A stretch of 64,000 bases of DNA from Lysinibacillus pinottii. Lineage in GTDB: Bacteria; Bacillota; Bacilli; Bacillales_A; Planococcaceae. The notes under the pieces were generated by a model, which had not been told where the DNA came from, did not search any database, and saw only the letters and a list, made by a program, of their open reading frames with translations. Of this stretch, positions 52,259-60,312 are shown one piece after another; position 1 is the first letter of the stretch, and each line of letters starts with the position of its first letter. Location: assembly GCF_024753545.1 (NCBI RefSeq), contig NZ_JANTOO010000015.1, positions 1-64,000 of the forward strand, read 5' to 3'. The position numbers and the translations under genes were made by a program.

Positions 52259-53254
52259 TTATTGTTTTTTACTCTTTGCCTGTCGCTCCCACTGAAGTAA
52301 GGAAGGATAAGGATCAAATGCCCATTCAGTTCTACCATTAAATTTGTATATGCCATAATGAAGATGGGGTGGGAATTTTCCAGATGTACCTTCTTTTCCG
52401 TAGCCAGAGCTTCCAACATAGCCGAGCACCGTGCCGGGCTCCACAATTGTACCTACTTCAATGTCCTTATGATAGCTGCCGAGGTGGGCATAATAGTGAT
52501 AGGAGTTATGATTATCACGAATACCAATACGCCAGCCGCCAAATTGGTTCCAGCCTTTGACCTCAACAACCCCATAGGAGGTAGATAATACAGGTGTTCC
52601 ATAATTGGCAAAAATATCGGTTCCCTCATGGATACGACGTCCGCCCCAGCCTCTATTGGCGCCCCATGTTCCTTTATAGCTGTAAGTAGAGCTGATATTA
52701 AGTGGGAAGGTATGTGCATCAAGCTCGATGGTTTTATAATGTCTGTATAAAGTGGAAATGGTAAAAATTTGATTGACCGCTTCTTCGCTGCCGTAGTACT
52801 CCCATAAGGCTAATTTAAAATCCTCATCAGTTGTTCCATATTTGGCTAAGTAACTTGCCATTGAGAAGATGACATCCTCATCGTCCTTAGGGCTAGCAAT
52901 TCCATCGTTATTTCCGTCTAAGCCCATTCCTCCAAAATAGCTAATTGTTTCGGGTTTGCTGTCTTCCTTTATAGGATTTAATGCACCAGACCAATATTCA
53001 TCAGAAAATTGAATGGACAAATAGCCATCTCGCTTAGGGATATCTTTTCGAACGGATTGTAGATTTCTCTCATATTGATCTATAGCAGCCAAAAAGTGCC
53101 AAGGGATGAGCAATTCATCAAATTGTACATAATAAGACATACGCTGCTGCACAATTTCTTCTTCCGTTGCCTCCTCCTTTGCAAATGAGTCGGCTGGGCA
53201 GAGTGTAATTCCTAAAAGTATGAATGTTAAAAGAAATATAAAATGACGATGCAA
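52259..53254 (-). CDS. M23 family metallopeptidase, LytH-like
   Basis: A 331-residue secreted or membrane-anchored peptidase. A signal peptide runs to about residue 25 (ADSFA). The N-terminal 170 residues resemble a transglycosylase-like helical part. The M23 domain at 190-315 has zinc ligands His209 and Asp213 (HEGTD) and His299 in the PHLHYG motif (His297 catalytic). Layout and the FDPYPSL end resemble B. subtilis LytH (YunA), the sporulation L-Ala-D-Glu endopeptidase of the cortex. The start is TTG, seven bases after AAAGGAGG. It is divergent from prkA. Confidence 0.82.
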   Translation of the reverse strand: MHRHFIFLLTFILLGITLCPADSFAKEEATEEEIVQQRMSYYVQFDELLIPWHFLAAIDQYERNLQSVRKDIPKRDGYLSIQFSDEYWSGALNPIKEDSKPETISYFGGMGLDGNNDGIASPKDDEDVIFSMASYLAKYGTTDEDFKLALWEYYGSEEAVNQIFTISTLYRHYKTIELDAHTFPLNISSTYSYKGTWGANRGWGGRRIHEGTDIFANYGTPVLSTSYGVVEVKGWNQFGGWRIGIRDNHNSYHYYAHLGSYHKDIEVGTIVEPGTVLGYVGSSGYGKEGTSGKFPPHLHYGIYKFNGRTEWAFDPYPSLLQWERQAKSKKQ

Positions 53255-53345
53255 TGATGGACCTCCTTTCTAAAGATTAGAATAACCGAAATTTTTATCT
53301 TCATTCCAGAAAGCTTTTTCCTTACGATTTAGGCCATGTTTTCAC

Positions 53346-53370
53346 GGTTTTTTTTGCCATAAAAAAAACC
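53346..53370. repeat. perfect A/T inverted repeat in the lytH-like/prkA intergenic region
   Basis: GG followed by eight T (53346-53355), five bases, then eight A followed by CC (53361-53370). The arms are perfect complements. It lies between divergent sporulation genes and could be a binding site or a hairpin. Confidence 0.5.
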
Positions 53371-53407
53371 ATAATAAGAAGAAACTTCACTAAAGAAAAA
53401 GTAATCG

Positions 53408-53437
53408 GTATCATCATGTCATTTACTTCATACTATG
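53408..53437 (+). promoter_or_regulatory. candidate sigma-E promoter of prkA
   Basis: GTATCAT at 53408 and CATACTATG at 53429 are separated by 14 bases, close to the sigma-E pattern (-10 CATACAAT type). Transcription would start near 53443, 15 bases before the ribosome site of prkA and downstream of the ATG at 53416. Confidence 0.55.
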
Positions 53438-53469
53438 TTATAAATCAAGCCCTGAATGGAGGGAAGGCT

Positions 53470-55365
53470 ATTAACATTTTAGATAAAGTGAAAAGCTATC
53501 GCGAAGAAGAAAATAGGCTGAAGTGGGAAGGCACATTTGCAGATTATTTAAACATCGTTAGGGAAAGACCTGAAGTTGCACAAACAGCCCATTCACGCGT
53601 CTACAATATGATAAAAAGTGCTGGTGTAGAGGAACGCGATGGGCAAAAAATGTACAAATTTTTCGGACATGAAATTTTTGGGCTTGAAACAGCAATTGAA
53701 AGGCTGGTGGAGGAATATTTCCATCCAGCAGCACGCAGGTTAGATGTTAGAAAGCGTATTTTATTATTAATGGGACCAGTTAGTGGTGGTAAATCAACAA
53801 TTGTTACTTTATTGAAACGCGGGTTAGAGCAATATTCTCGAACAGATGAGGGTGCGGTCTACGCAATTAAGGGATGTCCAATGCATGAGGACCCATTGCA
53901 CTTAATTCCACATCATTTACGTAATGATTTCTTTGAGGAGTATGGCATAAGAATTGAAGGAAGTTTATCGCCTTTAAATACGATGCGTCTTGAAAAGGAA
54001 TACGATGGACGTATTGAAAACGTGATGATTGAACGAATTTCTTTTTCAGAAGATAAACGCGTAGGAATAGGAACATTTACACCTTCTGATCCGAAATCGC
54101 AGGATATTGCCGATTTAACGGGAAGTATTGATTTCTCCACAATCGGTGAATTTGGTTCTGAATCCGATCCCCGTGCCTATCGCTTTGATGGGGAGCTCAA
54201 TAAAGCCAATCGAGGAATGATGGAGTTCCAAGAGATGCTGAAGTTGGATGAAAAATTCTTGTGGAATTTATTATCTTTAACGCAAGAGGGAAATTTCAAA
54301 GCAGGAAGATTTGCATTAATTAGTGCGGATGAGTTAATTGTAGCTCATACAAACGAAACCGAATATCGATCCTTTATTTCTAATAAAAAGAATGAGGCAT
54401 TACATTCCCGTATTATTGTTATGCCGATTCCGTATAACCTAAAGGTGAGTCAGGAAGAGCATATTTATGAAAAAATGATTAAAGAGAGTGATATGTCCCA
54501 TGTTCATATTGCGCCGCATGCTTTAAAGGCCGCAGCAATCTTTTCGGTTCTTACGAGATTGGAGGTTCCGAAAAAACAAGGTGTGGATCTGATTAAGAAA
54601 ATGCGCTTGTACGACGGAGAAAATGTGGAGGGATTTAATTCCGTTGACTTAGAGGAACTGAAAAAGGAGTTTCCTAATGAAGGCATGAACGGTATTGATC
54701 CGCGCTATATTATTAATCGTATTTCATCAGCAATTATCCGCAAAGAGGTGCCATCTATTAATGCATTAGATGTTTTACGAGCTTTGAAGGATGGATTGGA
54801 TCAGCATGCTTCCATTTCTCAGGAGGATCGTGAGAAATACATGAACTACATTGCGGTTGCCCGCAAAGAGTACGATGAAATTGCAAAGAATGAAGTACAG
54901 AAGGCTTTTGTATACTCCTATGAAGAATCAGCGAAAACATTGATGAACAATTACCTCGATAATGTAGAGGCGTTTTGTAATAAAAATAAATTATTTGATC
55001 CGCTCACTGGGGAAGAAATGAACCCAGACGAAAAATTAATGCGTTCGATTGAGGAGCAAATTGGCATTTCGGAAAATGCTAAAAAGGCATTTCGTGAGGA
55101 GATTCTCATTCGTATTTCTGCCTATGCACGAAAAGGCAAACGTTTTGACTATAATTCTCACGAAAGATTACGAGAAGCCATTCAAAAAAAATTATTTGCC
55201 GATTTGAAAGATGTAGTGAAAATTACAACTTCATCAAAAATGCCGGATGAATCGCAGCTCAAGAAAATTAATGAGGTAGTCGCGAGACTTGTGGATGAGC
55301 ATGGTTATAATACAACATCTGCAAACGAGTTGCTGCAATATGTAGGAAGCCTGTTGAATCGATAA
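53470..55365 (+). CDS. prkA: PrkA serine protein kinase/AAA+ protein, likely ATT start
   Basis: PrkA is a sporulation protein with an AAA+ module and a distant kinase-like C-terminal part. Walker A is MGPVSGGKST; DPLHLIPHH and SEDKRVGIGTFTPSDPKSQD follow, and the C-terminus is nearly identical to B. subtilis PrkA. GGAGG at 53458-53462 lies seven bases before an ATT codon at 53470. Starting there gives 631 residues, the length of B. subtilis PrkA, and an N-terminus (NILDKVKSYREEE) that aligns with MDILKKIEKYREEE. The only upstream ATG (53416) has no ribosome site. It leads the prkA-yhbH-spoVR cluster. Confidence 0.93.
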   Translation: MNILDKVKSYREEENRLKWEGTFADYLNIVRERPEVAQTAHSRVYNMIKSAGVEERDGQKMYKFFGHEIFGLETAIERLVEEYFHPAARRLDVRKRILLLMGPVSGGKSTIVTLLKRGLEQYSRTDEGAVYAIKGCPMHEDPLHLIPHHLRNDFFEEYGIRIEGSLSPLNTMRLEKEYDGRIENVMIERISFSEDKRVGIGTFTPSDPKSQDIADLTGSIDFSTIGEFGSESDPRAYRFDGELNKANRGMMEFQEMLKLDEKFLWNLLSLTQEGNFKAGRFALISADELIVAHTNETEYRSFISNKKNEALHSRIIVMPIPYNLKVSQEEHIYEKMIKESDMSHVHIAPHALKAAAIFSVLTRLEVPKKQGVDLIKKMRLYDGENVEGFNSVDLEELKKEFPNEGMNGIDPRYIINRISSAIIRKEVPSINALDVLRALKDGLDQHASISQEDREKYMNYIAVARKEYDEIAKNEVQKAFVYSYEESAKTLMNNYLDNVEAFCNKNKLFDPLTGEEMNPDEKLMRSIEEQIGISENAKKAFREEILIRISAYARKGKRFDYNSHERLREAIQKKLFADLKDVVKITTSSKMPDESQLKKINEVVARLVDEHGYNTTSANELLQYVGSLLNR

Positions 55366-55391
55366 ATAACTTTTATTGTTCCAAGTCAGAT

Positions 55392-55421
55392 AGGAGTGTC
55401 CCAATTCAGGGCACTCCTTTT
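55392..55421 (+). terminator. terminator after prkA
   Basis: AGGAGTGTCCC pairs with GGGCACTCCT with one bulge. The T run is short (TTTT). Confidence 0.65.
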
Positions 55422-55495
55422 ACTATCAAAATGAGGGATTTTTACGCAATGCACTATGGAATTTATAAAAAACGTGCAAGAAAGTGTTTCTCAAG

Positions 55496-55504
55496 CATAG
55501 TATA
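55496..55504 (+). promoter_or_regulatory. candidate sporulation -10 element upstream of yhbH
   Basis: CATAGTATA fits the sigma-E/K -10 pattern CATAnnnTA exactly, 37 bases before the yhbH start. A matching -35 was not found, so this is tentative. Confidence 0.35.
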
Positions 55505-55541
55505 GAAAAAGCGAATTTGAGATAGATGGGTGAGGATAAAA

Positions 55542-56699
55542 ATGACTGAACACGAAAATAAAGGATTTGTTATCTCTCAGGAAAATTGGTCCCTCCATCG
55601 TAAAGGACATCAGGACCAACAACGACATATGGAAAAAGTGAAAGATGCCATTAAGAACAATTTACCTGATTTAGTTAGTGAAGAAAGTATTGTCATGTCT
55701 AATGGTCGAGAGGTTATTAAAATACCTATACGCTCACTGGATGAATTTAAAATTCGATATAACTATGATAATTCTAAGCATGTAGGGCAAGGGCAAGGAG
55801 ATAGTAATATTGGTGATGTAGTGGCACGAGATGGTAGTAAGGCCAATCAAGCTCAAGGAAAAGGAAAAGAGGCAGGTGACAAGCCTGGCCAAGATTATTA
55901 TGAAGCGGAAGTCAGTATTGAAGAAATTCAAAATGTCTTATTCCGCGAGTTGGAGCTACCTAATTTGCAGCAGAAGGAAAAGGCAGAAATCGTTACTGAA
56001 AAAATAGATTTCAATGATATTCGCAAAAAAGGGCTAATGGGCAATGTGGATAAAAAGCGCACCATTTTAAATGCATTAAAACGCAATGCAATGCAAGGAA
56101 AAGCTGAAATTACACCTATTCATAATGATGATTTACGTTTCAAAACTTGGGATGAAGTGGTAAAACCAGAATCAAAAGCGGTAGTGCTTGCCATGATGGA
56201 TACGAGTGGCTCGATGGGAGCATTTGAAAAGTATTGTGCTCGCAGTTTCTTCTTTTGGATGACAAAGTTTTTACGTTCCAAATATGGAACGGTTGAAATT
56301 GAATTCATTGCCCATCATACAGAAGCAAAGGTAGTGACAGAAGAGGAGTTTTTCACAAAGGGAGAAAGTGGAGGAACTATTTGTTCTTCGGCTTACAAAA
56401 AAGCACTGGAATTGATTGAGGAAAAATACTCTCCATCCCGTTACAATATTTATCCTGTTCATTTTTCAGATGGTGAAAATATTTCAATGGATAATGAAAA
56501 GTGCTTGAAGCTAGTGGCAGAATTGATGAACGTATCCAGTATGTTTGGATATGGAGAAGTCAATCAGCATAATCGTTTCTCGACACTTATGTATACCTAT
56601 AAAAAAATTGATGATCCGAAATTTAGACATCATATTTTGAGAAAAAAAGGCGATGTCTATGATGCTTTAAAGAGCTTTTTTAAGAAAAATGAGGAGTAA
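55542..56699 (+). CDS. yhbH: sporulation protein YhbH (DUF444)
   Basis: YhbH (385 residues) is the DUF444 partner of PrkA and SpoVR, as YeaH in the E. coli yeaG-yeaH-ycgB group. Residues 1-60 contain SQENWSLHRKGHQDQQRH. A Gly/Gln-rich linker follows (about 85-110). The C-terminal half is a von Willebrand A-like domain with MMDTSGSMG, a MIDAS-type metal site near residue 220. ATG 55542 lies six bases after GTGAGG. Mutants of the B. subtilis gene are affected in sporulation. Confidence 0.93.
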   Translation: MTEHENKGFVISQENWSLHRKGHQDQQRHMEKVKDAIKNNLPDLVSEESIVMSNGREVIKIPIRSLDEFKIRYNYDNSKHVGQGQGDSNIGDVVARDGSKANQAQGKGKEAGDKPGQDYYEAEVSIEEIQNVLFRELELPNLQQKEKAEIVTEKIDFNDIRKKGLMGNVDKKRTILNALKRNAMQGKAEITPIHNDDLRFKTWDEVVKPESKAVVLAMMDTSGSMGAFEKYCARSFFFWMTKFLRSKYGTVEIEFIAHHTEAKVVTEEEFFTKGESGGTICSSAYKKALELIEEKYSPSRYNIYPVHFSDGENISMDNEKCLKLVAELMNVSSMFGYGEVNQHNRFSTLMYTYKKIDDPKFRHHILRKKGDVYDALKSFFKKNEE

Positions 56700-56744
56700 T
56701 ATGGAAGTTTGATTAGTATCAACGTTCAAGGGAGGGGGCGTAAA

Positions 56745-58148
56745 ATGGACACAAAAGAGCTTCATCGAGCAATAGATGAAATTACCGAAATTGCCTCAGG
56801 CTTTGGCTTAGATTTTTATCCGATGCGCTATGAAATTTGTCCAGCGGATATTATTTATACATTTGGCGCTTATGGAATGCCTACTCGTTTTTCCCATTGG
56901 AGCTTTGGAAAGCAATTTCATAAAATGAAGCTTCAATATGATTTAGGGCTTAGTCAAATTTATGAGCTCGTTATTAATTCTAATCCATGCTATGCATTTT
57001 TACTTGATACGAATACGTTAACACAAAATAAATTGATTATCGCCCATGTTTTAGCACACTGCGATTTCTTTAAAAATAATGTACGCTTTTCCAACACAAG
57101 AAGAGATATGGTAGAGAGCATGACAGCTACGGCTGAACGAATTGCCGGCTATGAAAGAGAATATGGTAAGGATGAGGTGGAACAGTTTTTGGATGCCGTT
57201 TTAGCGATTCAGGAACATATTGATCCATCTATATTGAGACCAAAGCTATCTTGGAGTGAGGAAGATGAGCTAGAGGAAGAAAAAGCCCCGATAAAATCAC
57301 CGTACGATGATTTATGGAGCTTAGAGGAAAAAGATAAAGTGTATAAACCAATCAGACGGAGATTAAAGCAGTTCCCACCAAAACCCGAAAAAGATCTTTT
57401 ATTATTTTTAGAAGAACATAGTCGAGAGCTGGAAGATTGGCAACGAGATATATTAACAATGATGCGTGAAGAAATGCTCTATTTTTGGCCGCAGTTAGAA
57501 ACGAAAATAATGAATGAGGGCTGGGCATCTTTTTGGCATCAACGAATTATGCGGGAGTTGAATCTAACAACTCCAGAAACCATTGAATATGCCAAGTTAA
57601 ATGCTGGAGTTGTGCAACCCTCTAAAACGTCGATTAATCCATATTACCTTGGCATTAAAATTTTTGAGGATATTGAAAATCGTTATAACAATCCGACTGA
57701 GGAGATGAAGCGGTTAGGTGTACAGCCGAACACGGGACGGGAAAAAATATTTGAAGTAAGAGAGGTTGAGTCAGATATTTCCTTTATCCGTAATTATTTA
57801 TCAAAAGACTTAGCGAAACGTGAGGATTTATATTTATTTCAAAAGAAAGGTAATGAGTATCGGATTACCGACAAAGATTATGAGATGGTTCGAGATCAGC
57901 TTGTTTCCATGCGAGTAAATGGTGGATTCCCTTATATTTTAGTAAAAAACGGAGATTATTTACGGAACGGAGAACTCTATTTAATGCATGGCTATGAAGG
58001 AATGGAGCTAGATCCGCACTATTTAGAAAATGTTTTACCCTATATATATCAGCTGTGGGGCCGTCCTGTGCATTTAGAGACCTATGTGGATGGTAAACCG
58101 ATGTTATATTCCTATGATGGTACTAAAAACTATAAACGTAATGTTTAA
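56745..58148 (+). CDS. spoVR: SpoVR family stage V sporulation protein
   Basis: SpoVR (467 residues) is needed for proper spore cortex formation in B. subtilis. Family blocks are LDFYPMRYEICPADIIYTFGAYG (given in part), TRFSHWSFGKQF, LIIAHVLAHCDFFKNN and NEGWASFWHQRIM; the last two have His residues that may bind metal. ATG 56745 follows GGGAGGGGG; an earlier in-frame start at 56709 lacks a site. It is 45 bases after yhbH. Length equals that of B. subtilis SpoVR within one residue. Confidence 0.95.
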   Translation: MDTKELHRAIDEITEIASGFGLDFYPMRYEICPADIIYTFGAYGMPTRFSHWSFGKQFHKMKLQYDLGLSQIYELVINSNPCYAFLLDTNTLTQNKLIIAHVLAHCDFFKNNVRFSNTRRDMVESMTATAERIAGYEREYGKDEVEQFLDAVLAIQEHIDPSILRPKLSWSEEDELEEEKAPIKSPYDDLWSLEEKDKVYKPIRRRLKQFPPKPEKDLLLFLEEHSRELEDWQRDILTMMREEMLYFWPQLETKIMNEGWASFWHQRIMRELNLTTPETIEYAKLNAGVVQPSKTSINPYYLGIKIFEDIENRYNNPTEEMKRLGVQPNTGREKIFEVREVESDISFIRNYLSKDLAKREDLYLFQKKGNEYRITDKDYEMVRDQLVSMRVNGGFPYILVKNGDYLRNGELYLMHGYEGMELDPHYLENVLPYIYQLWGRPVHLETYVDGKPMLYSYDGTKNYKRNV

Positions 58149-58150
58149 TA

Positions 58151-58197
58151 AAAAACTTCTATCTGTTGAGTGTGACAATGAACAGATAGAAGTTTTT
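58151..58197. terminator. bidirectional terminator after spoVR
   Basis: AAAAACTTCTATCTGTT pairs perfectly over 17 bases with 58181-58197. Flanking A and T runs allow use on both strands; a minus-strand gene ends five bases beyond. Confidence 0.93.
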
Positions 58198-58201
58198 AAT
58201 T

Positions 58202-58618
58202 CTATTCCTCTGTTTCTTCTGTTAAATCATTGTCCTCTTCATGGCTTTCACTATGATTAGAGGAGGAATGAATATCGCTATCAATGACTAAGCTATCCCT
58301 TACCTTAATACCTTGCTGTCCACCAGCTTCGTCGTTATTATTACCCGCTATACCGCTACGGCCATTACCATCTGCGAACTGAGAATTTACATTCCGTGTG
58401 TGACTGCCATCACTAGCATTTTGCCCACCTTGATTGGCATTAGTCCCCACATCCTCATTGATTTGACCTCCGCCTTCAGCGCGTTGCTCAAAATGGAAGT
58501 CTGTATTTCCTATATTGAAAGTAAAATTGAATGTAATATGGTTTCTAGCATGTTTTTCAGTAGAATTGTTTTCAGGTTCCTCAGGGTCATTAAATTTTCT
58601 AGAATTGAAACTTTGCAT
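58202..58618 (-). CDS. hydrophilic Asn/Gly/Ser-rich protein of unknown function
   Basis: A 138-residue protein without signal peptide or membrane span. A short block HITFNFTFNIGNTDFHFEQ at about 25-43 alternates polar and hydrophobic residues and is probably a beta hairpin. The rest is low complexity, rich in Gly, Asn and Ser, with an acidic tail (HEEDNDLTEETEE). The gene has a perfect AAAGGAGG six bases before ATG 58618, so it is surely translated. The position next to spoVR suggests a spore-associated role; no family is recognised. Confidence 0.7.
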   Translation of the reverse strand: MQSFNSRKFNDPEEPENNSTEKHARNHITFNFTFNIGNTDFHFEQRAEGGGQINEDVGTNANQGGQNASDGSHTRNVNSQFADGNGRSGIAGNNNDEAGGQQGIKVRDSLVIDSDIHSSSNHSESHEEDNDLTEETEE

Positions 58619-58724
58619 CGTTTGACCTCCTTTCATCTATTAATACTAATACTAATAAGATATTACAGTTTTTAAAGTCCGTTTGTACGTGTAGCCATAT
58701 CAACTAGAGAGAAGCACATGAATT

Positions 58725-58754
58725 TTGCTATCTATCCTATAAATTTGTTAAAAT
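58725..58754 (+). promoter_or_regulatory. promoter of the radical SAM gene
   Basis: TTGCTA at 58725-58730 and TAAAAT at 58749-58754 are 18 bases apart, with a TG one base before the -10. Transcription would begin near 58761, which is after the ATG at 58757. Confidence 0.6.
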
Positions 58755-58798
58755 GAATGGGATTTGAATATCTAGGGAACTGGAACGGTGAAGGAAAG

Positions 58799-59674
58799 TT
58801 GAAAACATTTAAAAAGGTTTATATAGAAATAACGAGTGTTTGTAATTTAGCATGTAGTTTTTGTCCACCTACTGCACGAGCAAAGGGACTCATAAAAGTA
58901 GAGCAATTTAATAAAATATTAGACGAAATCCGACCCCACACAAAATATATTTATTTGCATGTAAAGGGAGAGCCTCTTTTACATCCACGAATAGATCAAT
59001 TGTTGGATGCGGCTCATGCGAAAGGGTTTAAGGTTAATATTACAACGAATGGTACGCTAATTAAGAAAAACCGTGAAAAAATATTAGGAAAACCAGCATT
59101 ACGTCAAATAAACTTTTCTCTACATAGCTTTGATGGGCATGAGGGTTCTGAAAACAGAGAAAAATATTTAGGCGATATTTTAGATTTTGTACGGGAGTCT
59201 AGAGAATACAAAACGATTATTTCCTACCGTTTATGGAATTTGCAAAAAGACCATGTTTCAGATGTTGCAGCACGTCGCAACCGTGAAACATTAGAAATAC
59301 TAGAAAATGAGTATAATCTTGATTTTCGCATCGAAGAAAAAGTAGAGCCTGGTAAGGGTGTTAAAATTGGCCCCAATATTTATTTGAATCAGGATCATGA
59401 ATTTAGATGGCCAAGCTTACTGGAGCCAGAAGATGAAGGTAAAGGCTTTTGTCACGCACTTCGGAGTCAGGCTGCAATTCTTGTAGATGGTACCGTGGTA
59501 CCTTGCTGTTTAGATGGCGAAGGGGTCATTAATTTAGGTAATGTTCATGAAAAATCCTTCGCAGAAATAGTGGATGGGGAACGTGCAACTAATATAATCG
59601 ATGGCTTTTCAAGAAGAGAGGCTGTTGAAGAGCTTTGTAGAAAATGTGGCTATCGTCAAAAGTTTGGTATGTAA
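58799..59674 (+). CDS. radical SAM protein with SPASM-like C-terminus
   Basis: A 291-residue radical SAM enzyme. CNLACSFC (Cys15, 19, 22) binds the SAM cluster. VKGEPLLHP, NITTNGTLI and the C-terminal GFCHALRSQAAILVDGTVVPCCLDGEG with CRKCGY (listed here in parts) suggest an extra cluster of the SPASM/twitch type. The substrate is unknown and no precursor peptide gene is recognised nearby. I start at TTG 58799, giving KTFKKVYIEITS as in related proteins; the ATG at 58757 lies between the -10 and the likely transcription start. Confidence 0.82.
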   Translation: MKTFKKVYIEITSVCNLACSFCPPTARAKGLIKVEQFNKILDEIRPHTKYIYLHVKGEPLLHPRIDQLLDAAHAKGFKVNITTNGTLIKKNREKILGKPALRQINFSLHSFDGHEGSENREKYLGDILDFVRESREYKTIISYRLWNLQKDHVSDVAARRNRETLEILENEYNLDFRIEEKVEPGKGVKIGPNIYLNQDHEFRWPSLLEPEDEGKGFCHALRSQAAILVDGTVVPCCLDGEGVINLGNVHEKSFAEIVDGERATNIIDGFSRREAVEELCRKCGYRQKFGM

Positions 59675-59689
59675 TTATGTATATGAAAA

Positions 59690-59730
59690 GAAACAGCTCC
59701 AATGTCATTGACCATTGGGGCTGTTTTTCT
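59690..59730. terminator. convergent terminator
   Basis: AACAGCTCCAATG pairs with CATTGGGGCTGTT (one G-U) and runs into TTTTTCTTT. The stop codon of the minus-strand regulator lies in the loop. Confidence 0.88.
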
Positions 59731-60094
59731 TTGACTGTGAATCAATCGTATCTAAAAAATCCTTTGTAATCCGAACGACATATTTAACCTCATCTAAATT
59801 GCGTTCTCTTAATAATGATCGATGAATGTCTAGCATAAGGTTCTTTTCCTCAATATCAGTAACGCCAGATAATTTTTGAAAATTAAAAAGCTCCTCAGGA
59901 GGGATGTCTAGTGCCTTCATAAGTGTTTCTAATGTACTCAAGGTTATATTAGATTGTCCGTGTTCAATATTGGAAACTCTCCCTTTACTGAACCCCAATT
60001 TCCCTGTTCTTTCGGCCACTTCTTCCTGGCTTAGCCCCTTAGATAATCTAATAATACGGAGTTGTTCACCTACTAGCTTTAAAAAATCTGACAT
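59705..60094 (-). CDS. XRE family transcriptional regulator
   Basis: A 129-residue DNA-binding protein. The N-terminal helix-turn-helix of the Cro/C1 type spans about residues 6-65: QLRIIRLSKGLSQEEVAERTG, KGRVSNIEHGQSNITLSTLE. The C-terminal helical part (about 75-120) probably dimerises. ATG 60094 is six bases after GAGGTG; an in-frame GTG three codons earlier lies within that site. The gene is divergent from the HsdS-like gene, with a palindrome between them that may be its operator. Confidence 0.9.
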   Translation of the reverse strand: MSDFLKLVGEQLRIIRLSKGLSQEEVAERTGKLGFSKGRVSNIEHGQSNITLSTLETLMKALDIPPEELFNFQKLSGVTDIEEKNLMLDIHRSLLRERNLDEVKYVVRITKDFLDTIDSQSKKNSPNGQ

Positions 60095-60136
60095 ATGATT
60101 CACCTCTATGTTAAAAGCTAGTGAAAAATAGTGGAA

Positions 60137-60165
60137 TTGACTATACTATTATAGTGGTATAATAG
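60137..60165. promoter_or_regulatory. operator-like palindrome over divergent promoters
   Basis: CTATTATA at 60146-60153, GTGG, then TATAATAG at 60158-60165 is a perfect 8-4-8 inverted repeat. On the plus strand TATAAT is the -10 of a promoter with TTGACT at 60137 (15-base spacing). On the minus strand the other arm also reads TATAAT. A bound XRE dimer would block both directions. Confidence 0.6.
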
Positions 60166-60312
60166 AGAAAATGTTACATTAAAATGGTACAATTTTAGAG
60201 TATCAACTTTCCTTAACCAAATGGCCTAATGGAAGCTATAAGGATTATATTGAAAGTGAACTTTATAGGGCGGTTTACAAAGTAGGATGTAGGATTGGAG
60301 GATGAAAGCAAG

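Noticed and set aside
53416..53469. ATG-initiated N-terminal extension of PrkA (18 residues)
   Set aside because: No ribosome site before the ATG, it is absent from B. subtilis PrkA, and the likely transcription start is downstream of it.
58757..58798. ATG start for the radical SAM gene
   Set aside because: It lies three bases after a good extended -10 and so upstream of the probable transcription start; no ribosome site.
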